DNA of 42,975 bases, from NCBI GenBank assembly GCA_029250925.1, contig JAQXEH010000070.1, positions 1-42,975 on the forward strand. The letters are read 5' to 3'. This DNA comes from Hellea sp. Lineage in GTDB: Bacteria > Pseudomonadota > Alphaproteobacteria > Caulobacterales > Maricaulaceae. Positions 7,752 to 15,281 of the stretch are shown here, in pieces. Under the pieces are notes generated by a model, which worked only from the letters and a program-made list of their open reading frames with translations, was not told the DNA's origin and searched no databases. Position 1 is the stretch's first letter. Every line of letters begins with the position of its first letter. Position numbers and translations under genes: made by a program.

Positions 7752-9218
7752 ATTTTTAATCAAACCGGAAACAAACCATTTTATTTTGATCAACTAAATC
7801 TATGCGAAAATATTAAAACAGCAATCAATCAACTAGAGTTACTTTATGAAATTTCAATAGATAACCTTAACAAATCTTTTTCCGTGTTTGCTAAAACGGG
7901 AAAAACTTCTAAAAATGAACACACACATTATCCCTACCTTCTTCTCCATTTACGTGAACGCAAACTAGATGGAATAAATCTATCGGGTTTTGTAAGTATT
8001 CGTGGACCTGGTTGGTATGGAACATCAATTACTCATCCAAGAATTTTTAAAAATTATCTCACTGACCAATTAGGTCATATTGAGTCTTGTTATGAAGTTG
8101 AATACTATGTTGGTTTAAGCGACGAAGAAATTCCTGTAGCCTTTGCAATAGACCCATCAAATTTTGAAATTGATAAAAAACATTCAGGGTCTATAGGGGA
8201 TTTCTTTTCTCTTCCCAACTTAAAAGCAATACACGATGATTTAGCAGACGGTACATTTGAGCAATCAAATGATAGCCCCCTTCCTTTAAGCTTGTTTCCT
8301 GCTTTGAGAACAGATTATTCCCTGCAGCGCCTGAAGCATTATACTGGAACCTCTCCATCTCATTTTCAAAAATTTGTCATCTTCACTAACTACCAACGTT
8401 ATGTTGACGAATTCATCGAGCATGCAAAATCAGTTGTTGGCAAGGGTATTTACAAGGGGTTTTCAAGTCCAGGTGTAGGACTTGTAAATTCAGCTGATGA
8501 CTATACTCCCCCAGATGACCTCAAGCTTCCTCAGATGCCTGCATATCATCTTATGGGTGATAATAATGAAGGTATTACAATCATTAATATCGGTGTTGGG
8601 CCATCTAATGCGAAAACAATTACAGATCATATTGCTGTATTAAGGTCGCACTGCTGGTTAATGCTTGGACATTGCGGGGGTTTACGTAATACTCAAACTC
8701 TAGGGGACTTTGTACTTGCGCATGCTTATTTAAGGGATGACCAAATCTTAGACGAAGTCTTACCACCAACAATACCTTTACCAACAATAGCTGAGGTTCA
8801 AATTGCCTTAACGGAAGCCATAGGTAAAGTAATGAAACTTTCTGGGTTTGAAATGAAACAGCACGTGCGCACGGGTACTGTGGTTACTACCGATGATAGA
8901 AACTGGGAGATGCGTTATGCGAGCTTACGAAAAAGGCTGAACCAATCGCGTGCAATTGCTATTGATATGGAAAGCGCGACAATTGCAGCGAATGGATACC
9001 GTTATAGAGTTCCTTATGGAACATTATTATGTGTATCGGATAGACCATTACATGGTGAAATTAAACTTCCAGGCACTGCAGAAGAGTTTTACAGAAGCCG
9101 TGTTTCTCAACATCTCAATATTGGTCTAGAAGCAATGTCAATAATGAAACAAGCTGCGCAAACTGGCACTCTACATTCGCGCAAACTAAGAAGTTTGGAT
9201 GATCCAGTTTTTCGCTAG
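7752..9218 (+). CDS. amn: AMP nucleosidase
   Basis: Hydrolyses AMP to adenine and ribose 5-phosphate in the cytoplasm, balancing the adenylate pool. Conservation with E. coli Amn is strong, with blocks such as Arg-His-Tyr-Thr-Gly-Thr, Asn-Ile-Gly-Val-Gly-Pro-Ser-Asn-Ala-Lys, Gly-His-Cys-Gly-Gly-Leu-Arg, Ala-Ile-Asp-Met-Glu-Ser-Ala-Thr-Ile-Ala-Ala and the ending Pro-x-Phe-Arg. The nearest conventional start is a GTG at 7884, but it lacks a Shine-Dalgarno and would remove the conserved N-terminal helix (Gln-Leu-Glu-Leu-Leu-Tyr-Glu), encoded upstream in the same open frame. Starting at ATT 7752, seven bases after GGGAG, gives 488 residues, close to the 484 of E. coli. The alternative is a frameshift from the ATG at 7738, which has GGAGG in front. 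Identity is certain, the start is not. Confidence 0.93.
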   Translation: MFNQTGNKPFYFDQLNLCENIKTAINQLELLYEISIDNLNKSFSVFAKTGKTSKNEHTHYPYLLLHLRERKLDGINLSGFVSIRGPGWYGTSITHPRIFKNYLTDQLGHIESCYEVEYYVGLSDEEIPVAFAIDPSNFEIDKKHSGSIGDFFSLPNLKAIHDDLADGTFEQSNDSPLPLSLFPALRTDYSLQRLKHYTGTSPSHFQKFVIFTNYQRYVDEFIEHAKSVVGKGIYKGFSSPGVGLVNSADDYTPPDDLKLPQMPAYHLMGDNNEGITIINIGVGPSNAKTITDHIAVLRSHCWLMLGHCGGLRNTQTLGDFVLAHAYLRDDQILDEVLPPTIPLPTIAEVQIALTEAIGKVMKLSGFEMKQHVRTGTVVTTDDRNWEMRYASLRKRLNQSRAIAIDMESATIAANGYRYRVPYGTLLCVSDRPLHGEIKLPGTAEEFYRSRVSQHLNIGLEAMSIMKQAAQTGTLHSRKLRSLDDPVFR

Positions 9219-9295
9219 AAGTTCTATGAAAAGTTATCAGAAGAACCTAATAGATAAGAGTAATATGTATAGATAATTAAATACAGGCAGGCATT

Positions 9296-9718
9296 ATGGA
9301 AAACTTCTCACCTATATCCGCATCAATAGGCGGCGCAATGATTGGGTTGGCTGCAGTATGGCTCATGGCAAGTGTGGGCAGAATAGCGGGTATTAGCGGA
9401 ATACTTGGCGGTATGATTCAAAAAAATGATAATAAAGCCTGGAGATTGTCTTTTTTTATAGGACTTATTATTGGGCCTCAATTTATGGCTGCTATAGACC
9501 CAAGAATATTAACTATAGAATTTCCGGTAGAAGGGCCATTTTTAATAATAGGAGCAATTCTTGTCGGGATAGGAACTCAACTTGGCAATGGGTGCACAAG
9601 TGGCCATGGTATTTGCGGAAATGCATTATCATCTCGGCGTTCAATTCTTGCGACAATAACCTTTATGACAACAGGCATAGTAACTGTCTTATTAACAAAA
9701 GTCATTGGTGGAGTATAA
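9296..9718 (+). CDS. YeeE/YedE family sulfur transporter, first half
   Basis: 140 residues, about four transmembrane helices. It carries the family's cysteine motif Gly-Asn-Gly-Cys100-Thr-Ser-Gly-His-Gly-Ile-Cys107-Gly, which in characterised YeeE proteins relays thiosulfate or other sulfur through the membrane. This is the short, split form of the transporter (as in PmpA/PmpB-type pairs); the second half follows after a single base. The substrate (thiosulfate, sulfide or another sulfur species) cannot be read from the sequence. It lies between amn and the DmdA-like operon, so a link to sulfur released there is possible but unproven. Confidence 0.88.
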   Translation: MENFSPISASIGGAMIGLAAVWLMASVGRIAGISGILGGMIQKNDNKAWRLSFFIGLIIGPQFMAAIDPRILTIEFPVEGPFLIIGAILVGIGTQLGNGCTSGHGICGNALSSRRSILATITFMTTGIVTVLLTKVIGGV

Positions 9719-9719
9719 T

Positions 9720-10136
9720 ATGAAAATTTCAGTCTCTTGCCTTTTAGCCGGAATTTTATTCGGCTGTGGCCTTACAGTTTCGCAGATGATTAACCCCGCA
9801 AAAGTTATATCTTTTTTAGATATTTCTGGCAATTGGGACCCGAGTTTAGCTTTTGTCATGGGAGCCGCATTAACCGTAACTTTTATAGGCTATCGTACTG
9901 TTTTTAATAGAAAATTACCTTTATTTGTTGATAAATTTCAGGTACCAGCACGTAAAGATATAGATACTAAACTAATACTTGGTGCTTCAGTATTCGGGAT
10001 TGGATGGGGTATTACAGGTTTATGTCCAGGACCTGCGATAGCTAGCATTAGCTTTGGTGGAAACAACTCCATAATTTTCGTTACTACCATGACGACTACT
10101 ATCTTCGTATACAGATATATAAATTCTAAAGTTTAA
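9720..10136 (+). CDS. YeeE/YedE family sulfur transporter, second half
   Basis: 138 residues with about four hydrophobic helices. It contains the matching motif Gly-Leu-Cys-Pro-Gly-Pro-Ala-Ile, the second conserved cysteine site of the split YeeE/YedE transporters, and an N-terminal Gly-Cys-Gly-Leu-Thr-Val-Ser-Gln-Met motif typical of the family. I chose ATG 9720, which has GGTGGAG about six bases upstream; a GTG at 9705 in frame would overlap the first half by 14 nt and adds residues unlike the family. The one-base gap to the upstream stop indicates coupled translation of the two halves. Confidence 0.88.
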   Translation: MKISVSCLLAGILFGCGLTVSQMINPAKVISFLDISGNWDPSLAFVMGAALTVTFIGYRTVFNRKLPLFVDKFQVPARKDIDTKLILGASVFGIGWGITGLCPGPAIASISFGGNNSIIFVTTMTTTIFVYRYINSKV

Positions 10137-10224
10137 AAATGAACTTTATTTATTAGTAAATTTTTATCTATAAAATTAAAAACTTTTATGAGTTACAATA
10201 AGTTCTCAATTATTTACCGATAGG

Positions 10225-10230
10225 TATAAT
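10225..10230 (+). promoter_or_regulatory. Possible -10 box of the DmdA-like operon
   Basis: TATAAT, 20 nt upstream of the ATG of the DmdA-like gene in a very AT-rich spacer. No good -35 box lies 16-18 nt upstream, so this promoter would be weak or activator-dependent. Confidence 0.3.
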
Positions 10231-10250
10231 TTTTTAATAATGAGCTTTTT

Positions 10251-11402
10251 ATGTCGCAATCTAAGGACTTCGGATTTGGAACTCAGATAAGAAAATCTCC
10301 CTATTTTGACTCGAGCCTTAAATGGGGAGCTCAGGGCTTTTCAGTTTACAACCACATGTATATCCCCCGTGACTTTGGTGACCCTGAGCAAAATTTTTGG
10401 AATTTAGTGAATGATGCAATATTATGTGACGTGGCTGTAGAACGGCAAGTTGAAATCACTGGTCCTGACGCAGCTGAGTTTATACAAATGTTAACACCAC
10501 GAGACCTATCAAAAATGAAGGTTCGGCAGTGCAAATATATATTGATCGTTAACAATGATGGCGGTCTTTTAAATGACCCAATCTTACTGCGCCTTAGTGA
10601 AAACTATTTTTGGATTTCCCTTGCAGACTCAGATATTTTATTGTGGGCACAAGGCGTCGCTATTAACTCGGGTTTAGATGTTAAAATTTGCGAACCCGAT
10701 GTATCACCCTTGCAGCTTCAAGGGCCAAAGTCGGGTCTCATTATGCGAAAATTATTTGGTGAAGACATCCTAAATTTACGATATTATTGGCTTAGAGAGG
10801 TCGAGTTAGACGGTATACCACTCGTGGTCTCCAGAACAGGATGGTCAAGTGAACTTGGGTATGAAATTTATCTACGTGATAGTAAATATGGCTCTGACTT
10901 ATGGGAAAAAATTATGGCTGCAGGCGCTCAATATGGTTTAAAGCCTGGTCATACCTCGACCATAAGACGTGTTGAAGGAGCTATGCTATCATATCATGCG
11001 GATGCAGATATAAATACAAATCCATTTGAATTAGGTCTTGAGCGTTTAATTAACCTTAATACAGAAAACAATTTCATTGGTAAAAAGGCTTTGAAGGATA
11101 TTAAAGAAAAAGGCGTACAAAGAATTCAAGTTGGATTAATTTTAAATTGCGATCGATTAGAGGGCCCTAACACGAGTTTTTGGCCAGTGACTAAAGATAA
11201 TACGCACATTGGAAAAGTAACATCTGCAGTTTACTCCCCTCGCCTTGACCAAAATATAGCATTAGCTATGGTATCTATTGAGCATTCAACAGTAGGAACA
11301 GAACTAACCGTAGAAATAAACTCTAAATTTGTGGATGCAAAAGTTGTCGAGAAACCTTTTTATGATCCAAAGAAAAATATCGCATCCAAGTCTAATTTGT
11401 AA
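10251..11402 (+). CDS. GcvT-family, DmdA-like tetrahydrofolate-dependent demethylase
   Basis: 383 residues, an aminomethyltransferase-fold protein. The stretch Arg-Gln-Val-Glu-Ile-Thr-Gly-Pro-Asp-Ala, then Leu-Thr-Pro-Arg-Asp-Leu-Ser-Lys, Asp-Pro-Ile-Leu-Leu, Trp-Ile-Ser-Leu-Ala-Asp-Ser-Asp and Glu-Pro-Asp-Val-Ser-Pro-Leu-x-Leu-Gln-Gly-Pro-Lys is that of the DMSP demethylase (DmdA) group rather than glycine-cleavage GcvT. DmdA moves a methyl group from DMSP to tetrahydrofolate, leaving methylmercaptopropionate. The region around Gly-His-Thr-Ser-Thr-Ile-Arg-Arg-Val-Glu-Gly differs from what I remember of proven DmdA (Asn-Leu-Ile-Glu-Arg), so another methylated substrate is possible. It heads a four-gene operon whose last gene resembles DmdB. 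The family is sure, the substrate moderately likely at best. Confidence 0.82.
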   Translation: MSQSKDFGFGTQIRKSPYFDSSLKWGAQGFSVYNHMYIPRDFGDPEQNFWNLVNDAILCDVAVERQVEITGPDAAEFIQMLTPRDLSKMKVRQCKYILIVNNDGGLLNDPILLRLSENYFWISLADSDILLWAQGVAINSGLDVKICEPDVSPLQLQGPKSGLIMRKLFGEDILNLRYYWLREVELDGIPLVVSRTGWSSELGYEIYLRDSKYGSDLWEKIMAAGAQYGLKPGHTSTIRRVEGAMLSYHADADINTNPFELGLERLINLNTENNFIGKKALKDIKEKGVQRIQVGLILNCDRLEGPNTSFWPVTKDNTHIGKVTSAVYSPRLDQNIALAMVSIEHSTVGTELTVEINSKFVDAKVVEKPFYDPKKNIASKSNL

Positions 11403-11413
11403 GGATAAAACCA

Positions 11414-11863
11414 ATGTCAGATCTATCAATTACACTTGAATGGAGCCGATCAGAGTCCGAACTGATAACGGGTAAATTTTCAAATAGTCATCATGTAGTC
11501 TTTAATGACAATTATAATTTACAAGTCGATGCTGCTCCAGATTGGGGAGGAAACCCTAATAATACTAACCCAGAGCAAGCTTTAGCAGCTTCATTATCCA
11601 GCTGCCATATGATGACTTTTTTAGCCTTAGCAGCCAAAGCGGGTTGGCCAGTTTCATCTTTTAAGGATCATGCTGTTGCACATCTTGGAAAAAATCCAAA
11701 AGGGCGAATGTCCGTTACGCAAATTGATTTGCATCCTGTTGTAAAGTTTGATGCTGGGTTTTCCGTAGAAAAAGACAAACTTGCTGAGATGCAGGAAAGA
11801 GCTCATCGCTATTGCTTCGTAGCAAATACACTTGCAGATAATGTAAAAGTGAATATCCTCTAA
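11414..11863 (+). CDS. OsmC family protein (peroxiredoxin-like)
   Basis: 149 residues, starting 11 nt after the demethylase with AAGGA seven to nine bases before the ATG. It has the OsmC/Ohr fold signature with two conserved cysteines, Cys64 (in Ser-Ser-Cys-His-Met-Met-Thr-Phe-Leu) and Cys134 (in Arg-Tyr-Cys-Phe-Val-Ala-Asn-Thr-Leu), which form the thiol pair that reduces organic hydroperoxides in the cytoplasm. Placed between a demethylase and CoA enzymes it may protect against peroxides or handle reactive sulfur; that is inference from position. Confidence 0.88.
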   Translation: MSDLSITLEWSRSESELITGKFSNSHHVVFNDNYNLQVDAAPDWGGNPNNTNPEQALAASLSSCHMMTFLALAAKAGWPVSSFKDHAVAHLGKNPKGRMSVTQIDLHPVVKFDAGFSVEKDKLAEMQERAHRYCFVANTLADNVKVNIL

Positions 11864-11882
11864 GCTCATAAATGTATAAAAT

Positions 11883-12695
11883 ATGTCAGGAATTATGTCC
11901 GGTAGTGATAATTTAATTATTAATAATGTTATCGATGGTGTTAAGCGCATTACACTCGACGACATTCCGCGCCGGAATGCTTTATCTGAAAGTATGATTG
12001 TTCAACTTATTTCTTCACTAGACCAAGCTGCTTTAAACCCATCTGTAAGAGTTATAGTAATTTCCTCAAAAGGATCAGTGTTTTGTTCGGGCCACGATCT
12101 TAAAGAAATCACAAATGCTAGGGAAGAGGCCGATCACGGCAAAGCCTTTTTTACAAAGCTCATGACTCTATGTTCAAACTTGATGCAAACTATAGTAGCA
12201 TGTCCTAAACCGGTCATTGCTGAAGTATCAGGCGTGGCAACTGCAGCTGGGTGCCAGTTAGTTGCAAGTTGTGATCTTGCTTATGCCGCGGAAGAAGCTA
12301 AATTTTGCACACCTGGTGTTAATATTGGATTGTTTTGCTCAACACCCATGGTAGCAGTTTCGAGAAGTATATCACAAAAAAATAGTATGGAAATGCTTTT
12401 AACAGGCGACATGATCTCTGCAGATCGTGCGGAAGAAATAGGACTTGTAAATCGTTCCACTCCTATGAAAGACTTAGAAGCAACCGTTACGTTAATAGCC
12501 AAAAAGATTGCGTCTAAATCTAGCCCAACAGTAAAAATAGGTAAAAAGGCTTTTTATGCCCAAAAAGAAATGGACCTAGCAAAGGCCTATGAACATACAT
12601 CTAAAGTTATGGTTGAAAATTTATTTTTTGAGGATGCTAAAGAAGGCATTAGCGCATTTTTAGAAAAACGAGATCCCGATTGGAATGATCGATAG
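11883..12695 (+). CDS. Crotonase-family protein, ECHDC3-like, atypical active site
   Basis: 270 residues from the first ATG; a second ATG at 11895 is equally possible. The crotonase fold is clear: Phe-Cys-Ser-Gly-His-Asp-Leu-Lys-Glu (oxyanion hole 1) and Gly-Val-Ala-Thr-Ala-Ala-Gly-Cys-Gln-Leu-Val-Ala-Ser-Cys-Asp-Leu (oxyanion hole 2). The two catalytic glutamates of classical enoyl-CoA hydratases are replaced by Gln125 and Gly145. This and the Thr-Pro-Gly-Val-Asn-Ile-Gly-Leu-Phe stretch match the ECHDC3 subgroup, whose reaction is poorly known. Its operon position between a DmdA-like and a DmdB-like gene would suit the hydratase DmdD, but the missing glutamates argue against ordinary hydration. 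The next gene starts 3 nt after its stop. Confidence 0.85.
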   Translation: MSGIMSGSDNLIINNVIDGVKRITLDDIPRRNALSESMIVQLISSLDQAALNPSVRVIVISSKGSVFCSGHDLKEITNAREEADHGKAFFTKLMTLCSNLMQTIVACPKPVIAEVSGVATAAGCQLVASCDLAYAAEEAKFCTPGVNIGLFCSTPMVAVSRSISQKNSMEMLLTGDMISADRAEEIGLVNRSTPMKDLEATVTLIAKKIASKSSPTVKIGKKAFYAQKEMDLAKAYEHTSKVMVENLFFEDAKEGISAFLEKRDPDWNDR

Positions 12696-12698
12696 AAA

Positions 12699-14318
12699 AT
12701 GGCTAATCCCTATAATATAGATCTCGACCAAAATCCTGCTAATTTTCAGCCACTTACACCTCTAACGTTTCTCGACCGAGCCGCATCTGTTTTCCCAAAA
12801 CATACAGCCATTGTTCACGGGAAATTGAAATATAATTACAGAGAATTTTATGATCGTTCTCGTCAGATAGCTTCAGCATTAAGTAAGAATAACATAGTTT
12901 CCGGCGATACCGTTTCAGTTCTTTTAACCAATACTCCCGCAATGCTTGAGTGCCACTATGGAATACCAATGACCGGTGCGGTTATACACTCTATAAACAC
13001 TAGGCTTGATGCTAAAACAATCGCTTTTCAGTTAGATCACGCTAATGCAAAAGTTTTCATCTTTGATAGTGAATTTAAAGTTCTAGCTGAAAAAGCCCTA
13101 AATTTATCAAAGAAAAAACCTCTGATTATTGCATATAATGATCCCGAATACAGTCATGAAACAAAAGCAAAAAATTTTCAAGATTATGAGGAATTTCTAA
13201 AAAAAGGAGATCCGAATTTTAAATGGCTAATGCCATCAGATGAGTGGAATGCTATTTCTATTAATTATACATCAGGCACAACGGGAAACCCAAAAGGCGT
13301 TGTTTCTCATCACCGCGGTGCATATCTGTTAGCGCAAGGCAATGCCTTAACAACGTCCATGCAAAAACACTCAAACTATTTATGGACCTTGCCAATGTTT
13401 CATTGCAACGGTTGGTGTTTTCCTTGGACTATGTCTGCAATAATTGGAACACATATCTGCCTAAGAGATGTAAAATCAGGGCCAATATGGAAAGCGCTTT
13501 ATGATCATAAAGTTACTCATCTTTGCGGGGCGCCCATTGTTATGTCGCTTATTATAAATGCACCAGAAAATGAAAAATATGACTTAGAGCATAAAGTACA
13601 GTTTTTTACAGCCGCTGCCCCTCCCCCGGCTAAGGTACTAGAGGCAATGCAGAAAGAAAAGTTTGATGTAACTCACCTTTATGGCCTAACTGAAACCTAT
13701 GGCCCTGCAGTTGTAAATGATTGGCACAGCGAATGGGACAATCTTTCCCTAGAAAAACAAGCAATATTAAAATCACGTCAAGGCGTGAGGTATCTACCCC
13801 TCGAAGACCTTAAGGTATTAGACCCAGACAATATGGAACCTGTACCTCATGATGGTAAAACAATTGGTGAGGTAATGTTTCGCGGAAATGTTGTTATGAA
13901 AGGCTACTTTAAAAACAAAAAAGCCACTTTAGAGGCTTTTCAAGGGGGTTGGTTTCACTCAGGAGATCTTGGGGTTACTTATCCTGATGGTTATATTCAA
14001 CTCAAAGACCGTTCAAAAGATATTATCATTTCAGGAGGTGAAAACATATCCTCTATTGAGATAGAAGAAGTACTCTACACCCACCCATCTGTGAGCATAG
14101 CTGCCGTAGTAGCTATGAAGCATAAAAAATGGGGAGAAACGCCATGTGCTTTTATAGAGATAAAATCTGGAAAAAAGCTTGATGAAGATGAAATTATTAA
14201 ATGGTGTCGACAGTCACTCGCATCTTATAAAGTTCCTAAAAAAATAATATTCAAAACAATCCCAAGAACCTCTACAGGGAAAATCCAAAAATATATATTA
14301 CGGGACTTAATCCGATAA
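12699..14318 (+). CDS. AMP-forming acyl-CoA ligase, DmdB-like
   Basis: 539 residues, the length I recall for Ruegeria DmdB (methylmercaptopropionate-CoA ligase). It carries the adenylation motifs Tyr-Thr-Ser-Gly-Thr-Thr-Gly-Asn-Pro-Lys-Gly-Val (about 188-199), Tyr-Gly-Leu-Thr-Glu-Thr-Tyr-Gly, Trp-Phe-His-Ser-Gly-Asp-Leu, Asp-Arg-Ser-Lys-Asp and the C-terminal Pro-Arg-Thr-Ser-Thr-Gly-Lys-Ile-Gln lysine. It activates a carboxylic acid to its CoA thioester using ATP. The N terminus (Asn-Pro-Tyr-x-x-Asp-Leu-Asp-x-Asn-Pro-Ala-Asn) fits the medium- or short-chain ligase group that contains DmdB. Last gene of the operon. The ligase call is sure, the substrate is inference from the DmdA-like neighbour. 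Confidence 0.9.
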   Translation: MANPYNIDLDQNPANFQPLTPLTFLDRAASVFPKHTAIVHGKLKYNYREFYDRSRQIASALSKNNIVSGDTVSVLLTNTPAMLECHYGIPMTGAVIHSINTRLDAKTIAFQLDHANAKVFIFDSEFKVLAEKALNLSKKKPLIIAYNDPEYSHETKAKNFQDYEEFLKKGDPNFKWLMPSDEWNAISINYTSGTTGNPKGVVSHHRGAYLLAQGNALTTSMQKHSNYLWTLPMFHCNGWCFPWTMSAIIGTHICLRDVKSGPIWKALYDHKVTHLCGAPIVMSLIINAPENEKYDLEHKVQFFTAAAPPPAKVLEAMQKEKFDVTHLYGLTETYGPAVVNDWHSEWDNLSLEKQAILKSRQGVRYLPLEDLKVLDPDNMEPVPHDGKTIGEVMFRGNVVMKGYFKNKKATLEAFQGGWFHSGDLGVTYPDGYIQLKDRSKDIIISGGENISSIEIEEVLYTHPSVSIAAVVAMKHKKWGETPCAFIEIKSGKKLDEDEIIKWCRQSLASYKVPKKIIFKTIPRTSTGKIQKYILRDLIR

Positions 14319-14350
14319 TTTATTAGTGACTTTTACCTTTAAGCCGAAGG

Positions 14351-15040
14351 TTAATCATAAAATTTTGCGATATCATCAAGGTTAGCTCTATCCGCATATA
14401 AAGCATTAACGGGGTGCTCTGGATTACCGTAACCTAAAGCCATTCCAACTAGAACCTCTTCTTCTTCTGGAATATCCAAAAGATCATGTGAAACAGAAGT
14501 CCAATTTCTCCACCAACCTTGAGGAGCCGTATGTAAGCCCTCTTCTCTTGCAAGTAACATCAAACTTTGTAGATAAATACCGATATCCATGTATTGCGGC
14601 TGATCCAACCTTTTGTCACCCGTTATAATAATACCAACCGGTGCACCAAAAAATTTTCCGTTTTGAGCCAACCAAGCTAGCCGGCCCATTTTATTATCTT
14701 TTTCAATACCCATAAGCGCATACATGTCTTCGCCAAGTTTATAACGCCACGATCTTTGCGGCTCCCATAATGGTGATGGGTAAGCAGGGTAAGTGGGTTC
14801 CTCAACTTTTCCAGCCATCATTCTATCAACACATGTTTTTTTAAACTTCTCTAATGTCTCGCCTTGAATGATATGTATTTTCCATGGCTGAAGGTTTCCG
14901 CCAGATGCACTTCGTAATGAAGTTTGCAAAATTCTTTTCAGAATTTCGTCAGATACAGGTTTATCTAAAAAATCCCTGCACGTGATGCGCGTTTCTAATG
15001 CTTCTGTAACACTTGGGGTATTGTTAGTATTAAAACTCAT
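14351..15040 (-). CDS. Nitroreductase family protein
   Basis: 229 residues of the FMN-dependent, NAD(P)H-using nitroreductase fold. The N-terminal Glu-Thr-Arg-x-x-Cys-Arg-Asp-Phe-x-Asp-Lys-Pro-Val segment gives the phosphate-binding arginines. Ser-Ala-Ser-Gly-Gly-Asn-Leu-Gln-Pro-Trp is the conserved FMN-binding loop, and the C-terminal Leu-Val-Gly-Met-Ala-Leu-Gly-Tyr-Gly-Asn-Pro is also typical. The natural substrate is unknown (nitroaromatics, quinones or enones in relatives). Its start overlaps the stop of the small membrane protein before it, and it ends the gatCAB transcription unit, convergent with the ligase gene 32 nt away. Confidence 0.9.
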   Translation of the reverse strand: MSFNTNNTPSVTEALETRITCRDFLDKPVSDEILKRILQTSLRSASGGNLQPWKIHIIQGETLEKFKKTCVDRMMAGKVEEPTYPAYPSPLWEPQRSWRYKLGEDMYALMGIEKDNKMGRLAWLAQNGKFFGAPVGIIITGDKRLDQPQYMDIGIYLQSLMLLAREEGLHTAPQGWWRNWTSVSHDLLDIPEEEEVLVGMALGYGNPEHPVNALYADRANLDDIAKFYD

Positions 15041-15216
15041 TATTTTTTTCCTTTTTTAAAACCGTGCACCCAAACTAGAAAGAAGTAGTCAGCCACTGCT
15101 ACAACCAGACCTAATAATACAGAAAAAAAGATATTCTTTTGAGCTTCGTACATAAAATATGCGAAACCAAATCCAATTACTAATGCCCCAAAGGCAGGAC
15201 CTTCTTGTAATTTCAT
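15040..15216 (-). CDS. Small two-helix membrane protein
   Basis: 58 residues with two predicted transmembrane helices (about 9-24 and 29-48) and a basic C-terminal tail. I do not recognise the family. The ATG at 15216 is preferred over 15225, because AAGGA lies nine bases upstream of the former but directly touches the latter. It sits between gatB and the nitroreductase gene and overlaps the latter by one base, so the two are co-translated. A link to gatB is positional only. Confidence 0.6.
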   Translation of the reverse strand: MKLQEGPAFGALVIGFGFAYFMYEAQKNIFFSVLLGLVVAVADYFFLVWVHGFKKGKK

Positions 15217-15281
15217 ATTCTTCATTCCTTAATTTAGCTAATATAAATAGCCCTAACTAATTCAGAAAGTGTTCAAGTACT

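Noticed and set aside
7738-7797. Separate 19-codon gene from ATG 7738 with a strong GGAGG
   Set aside because: Too short and unlike anything known; more likely tied to the amn start problem.
10251-11402. Calling the first operon gene glycine-cleavage GcvT
   Set aside because: No gcvH or gcvP nearby, and the conserved blocks match the DmdA group better.
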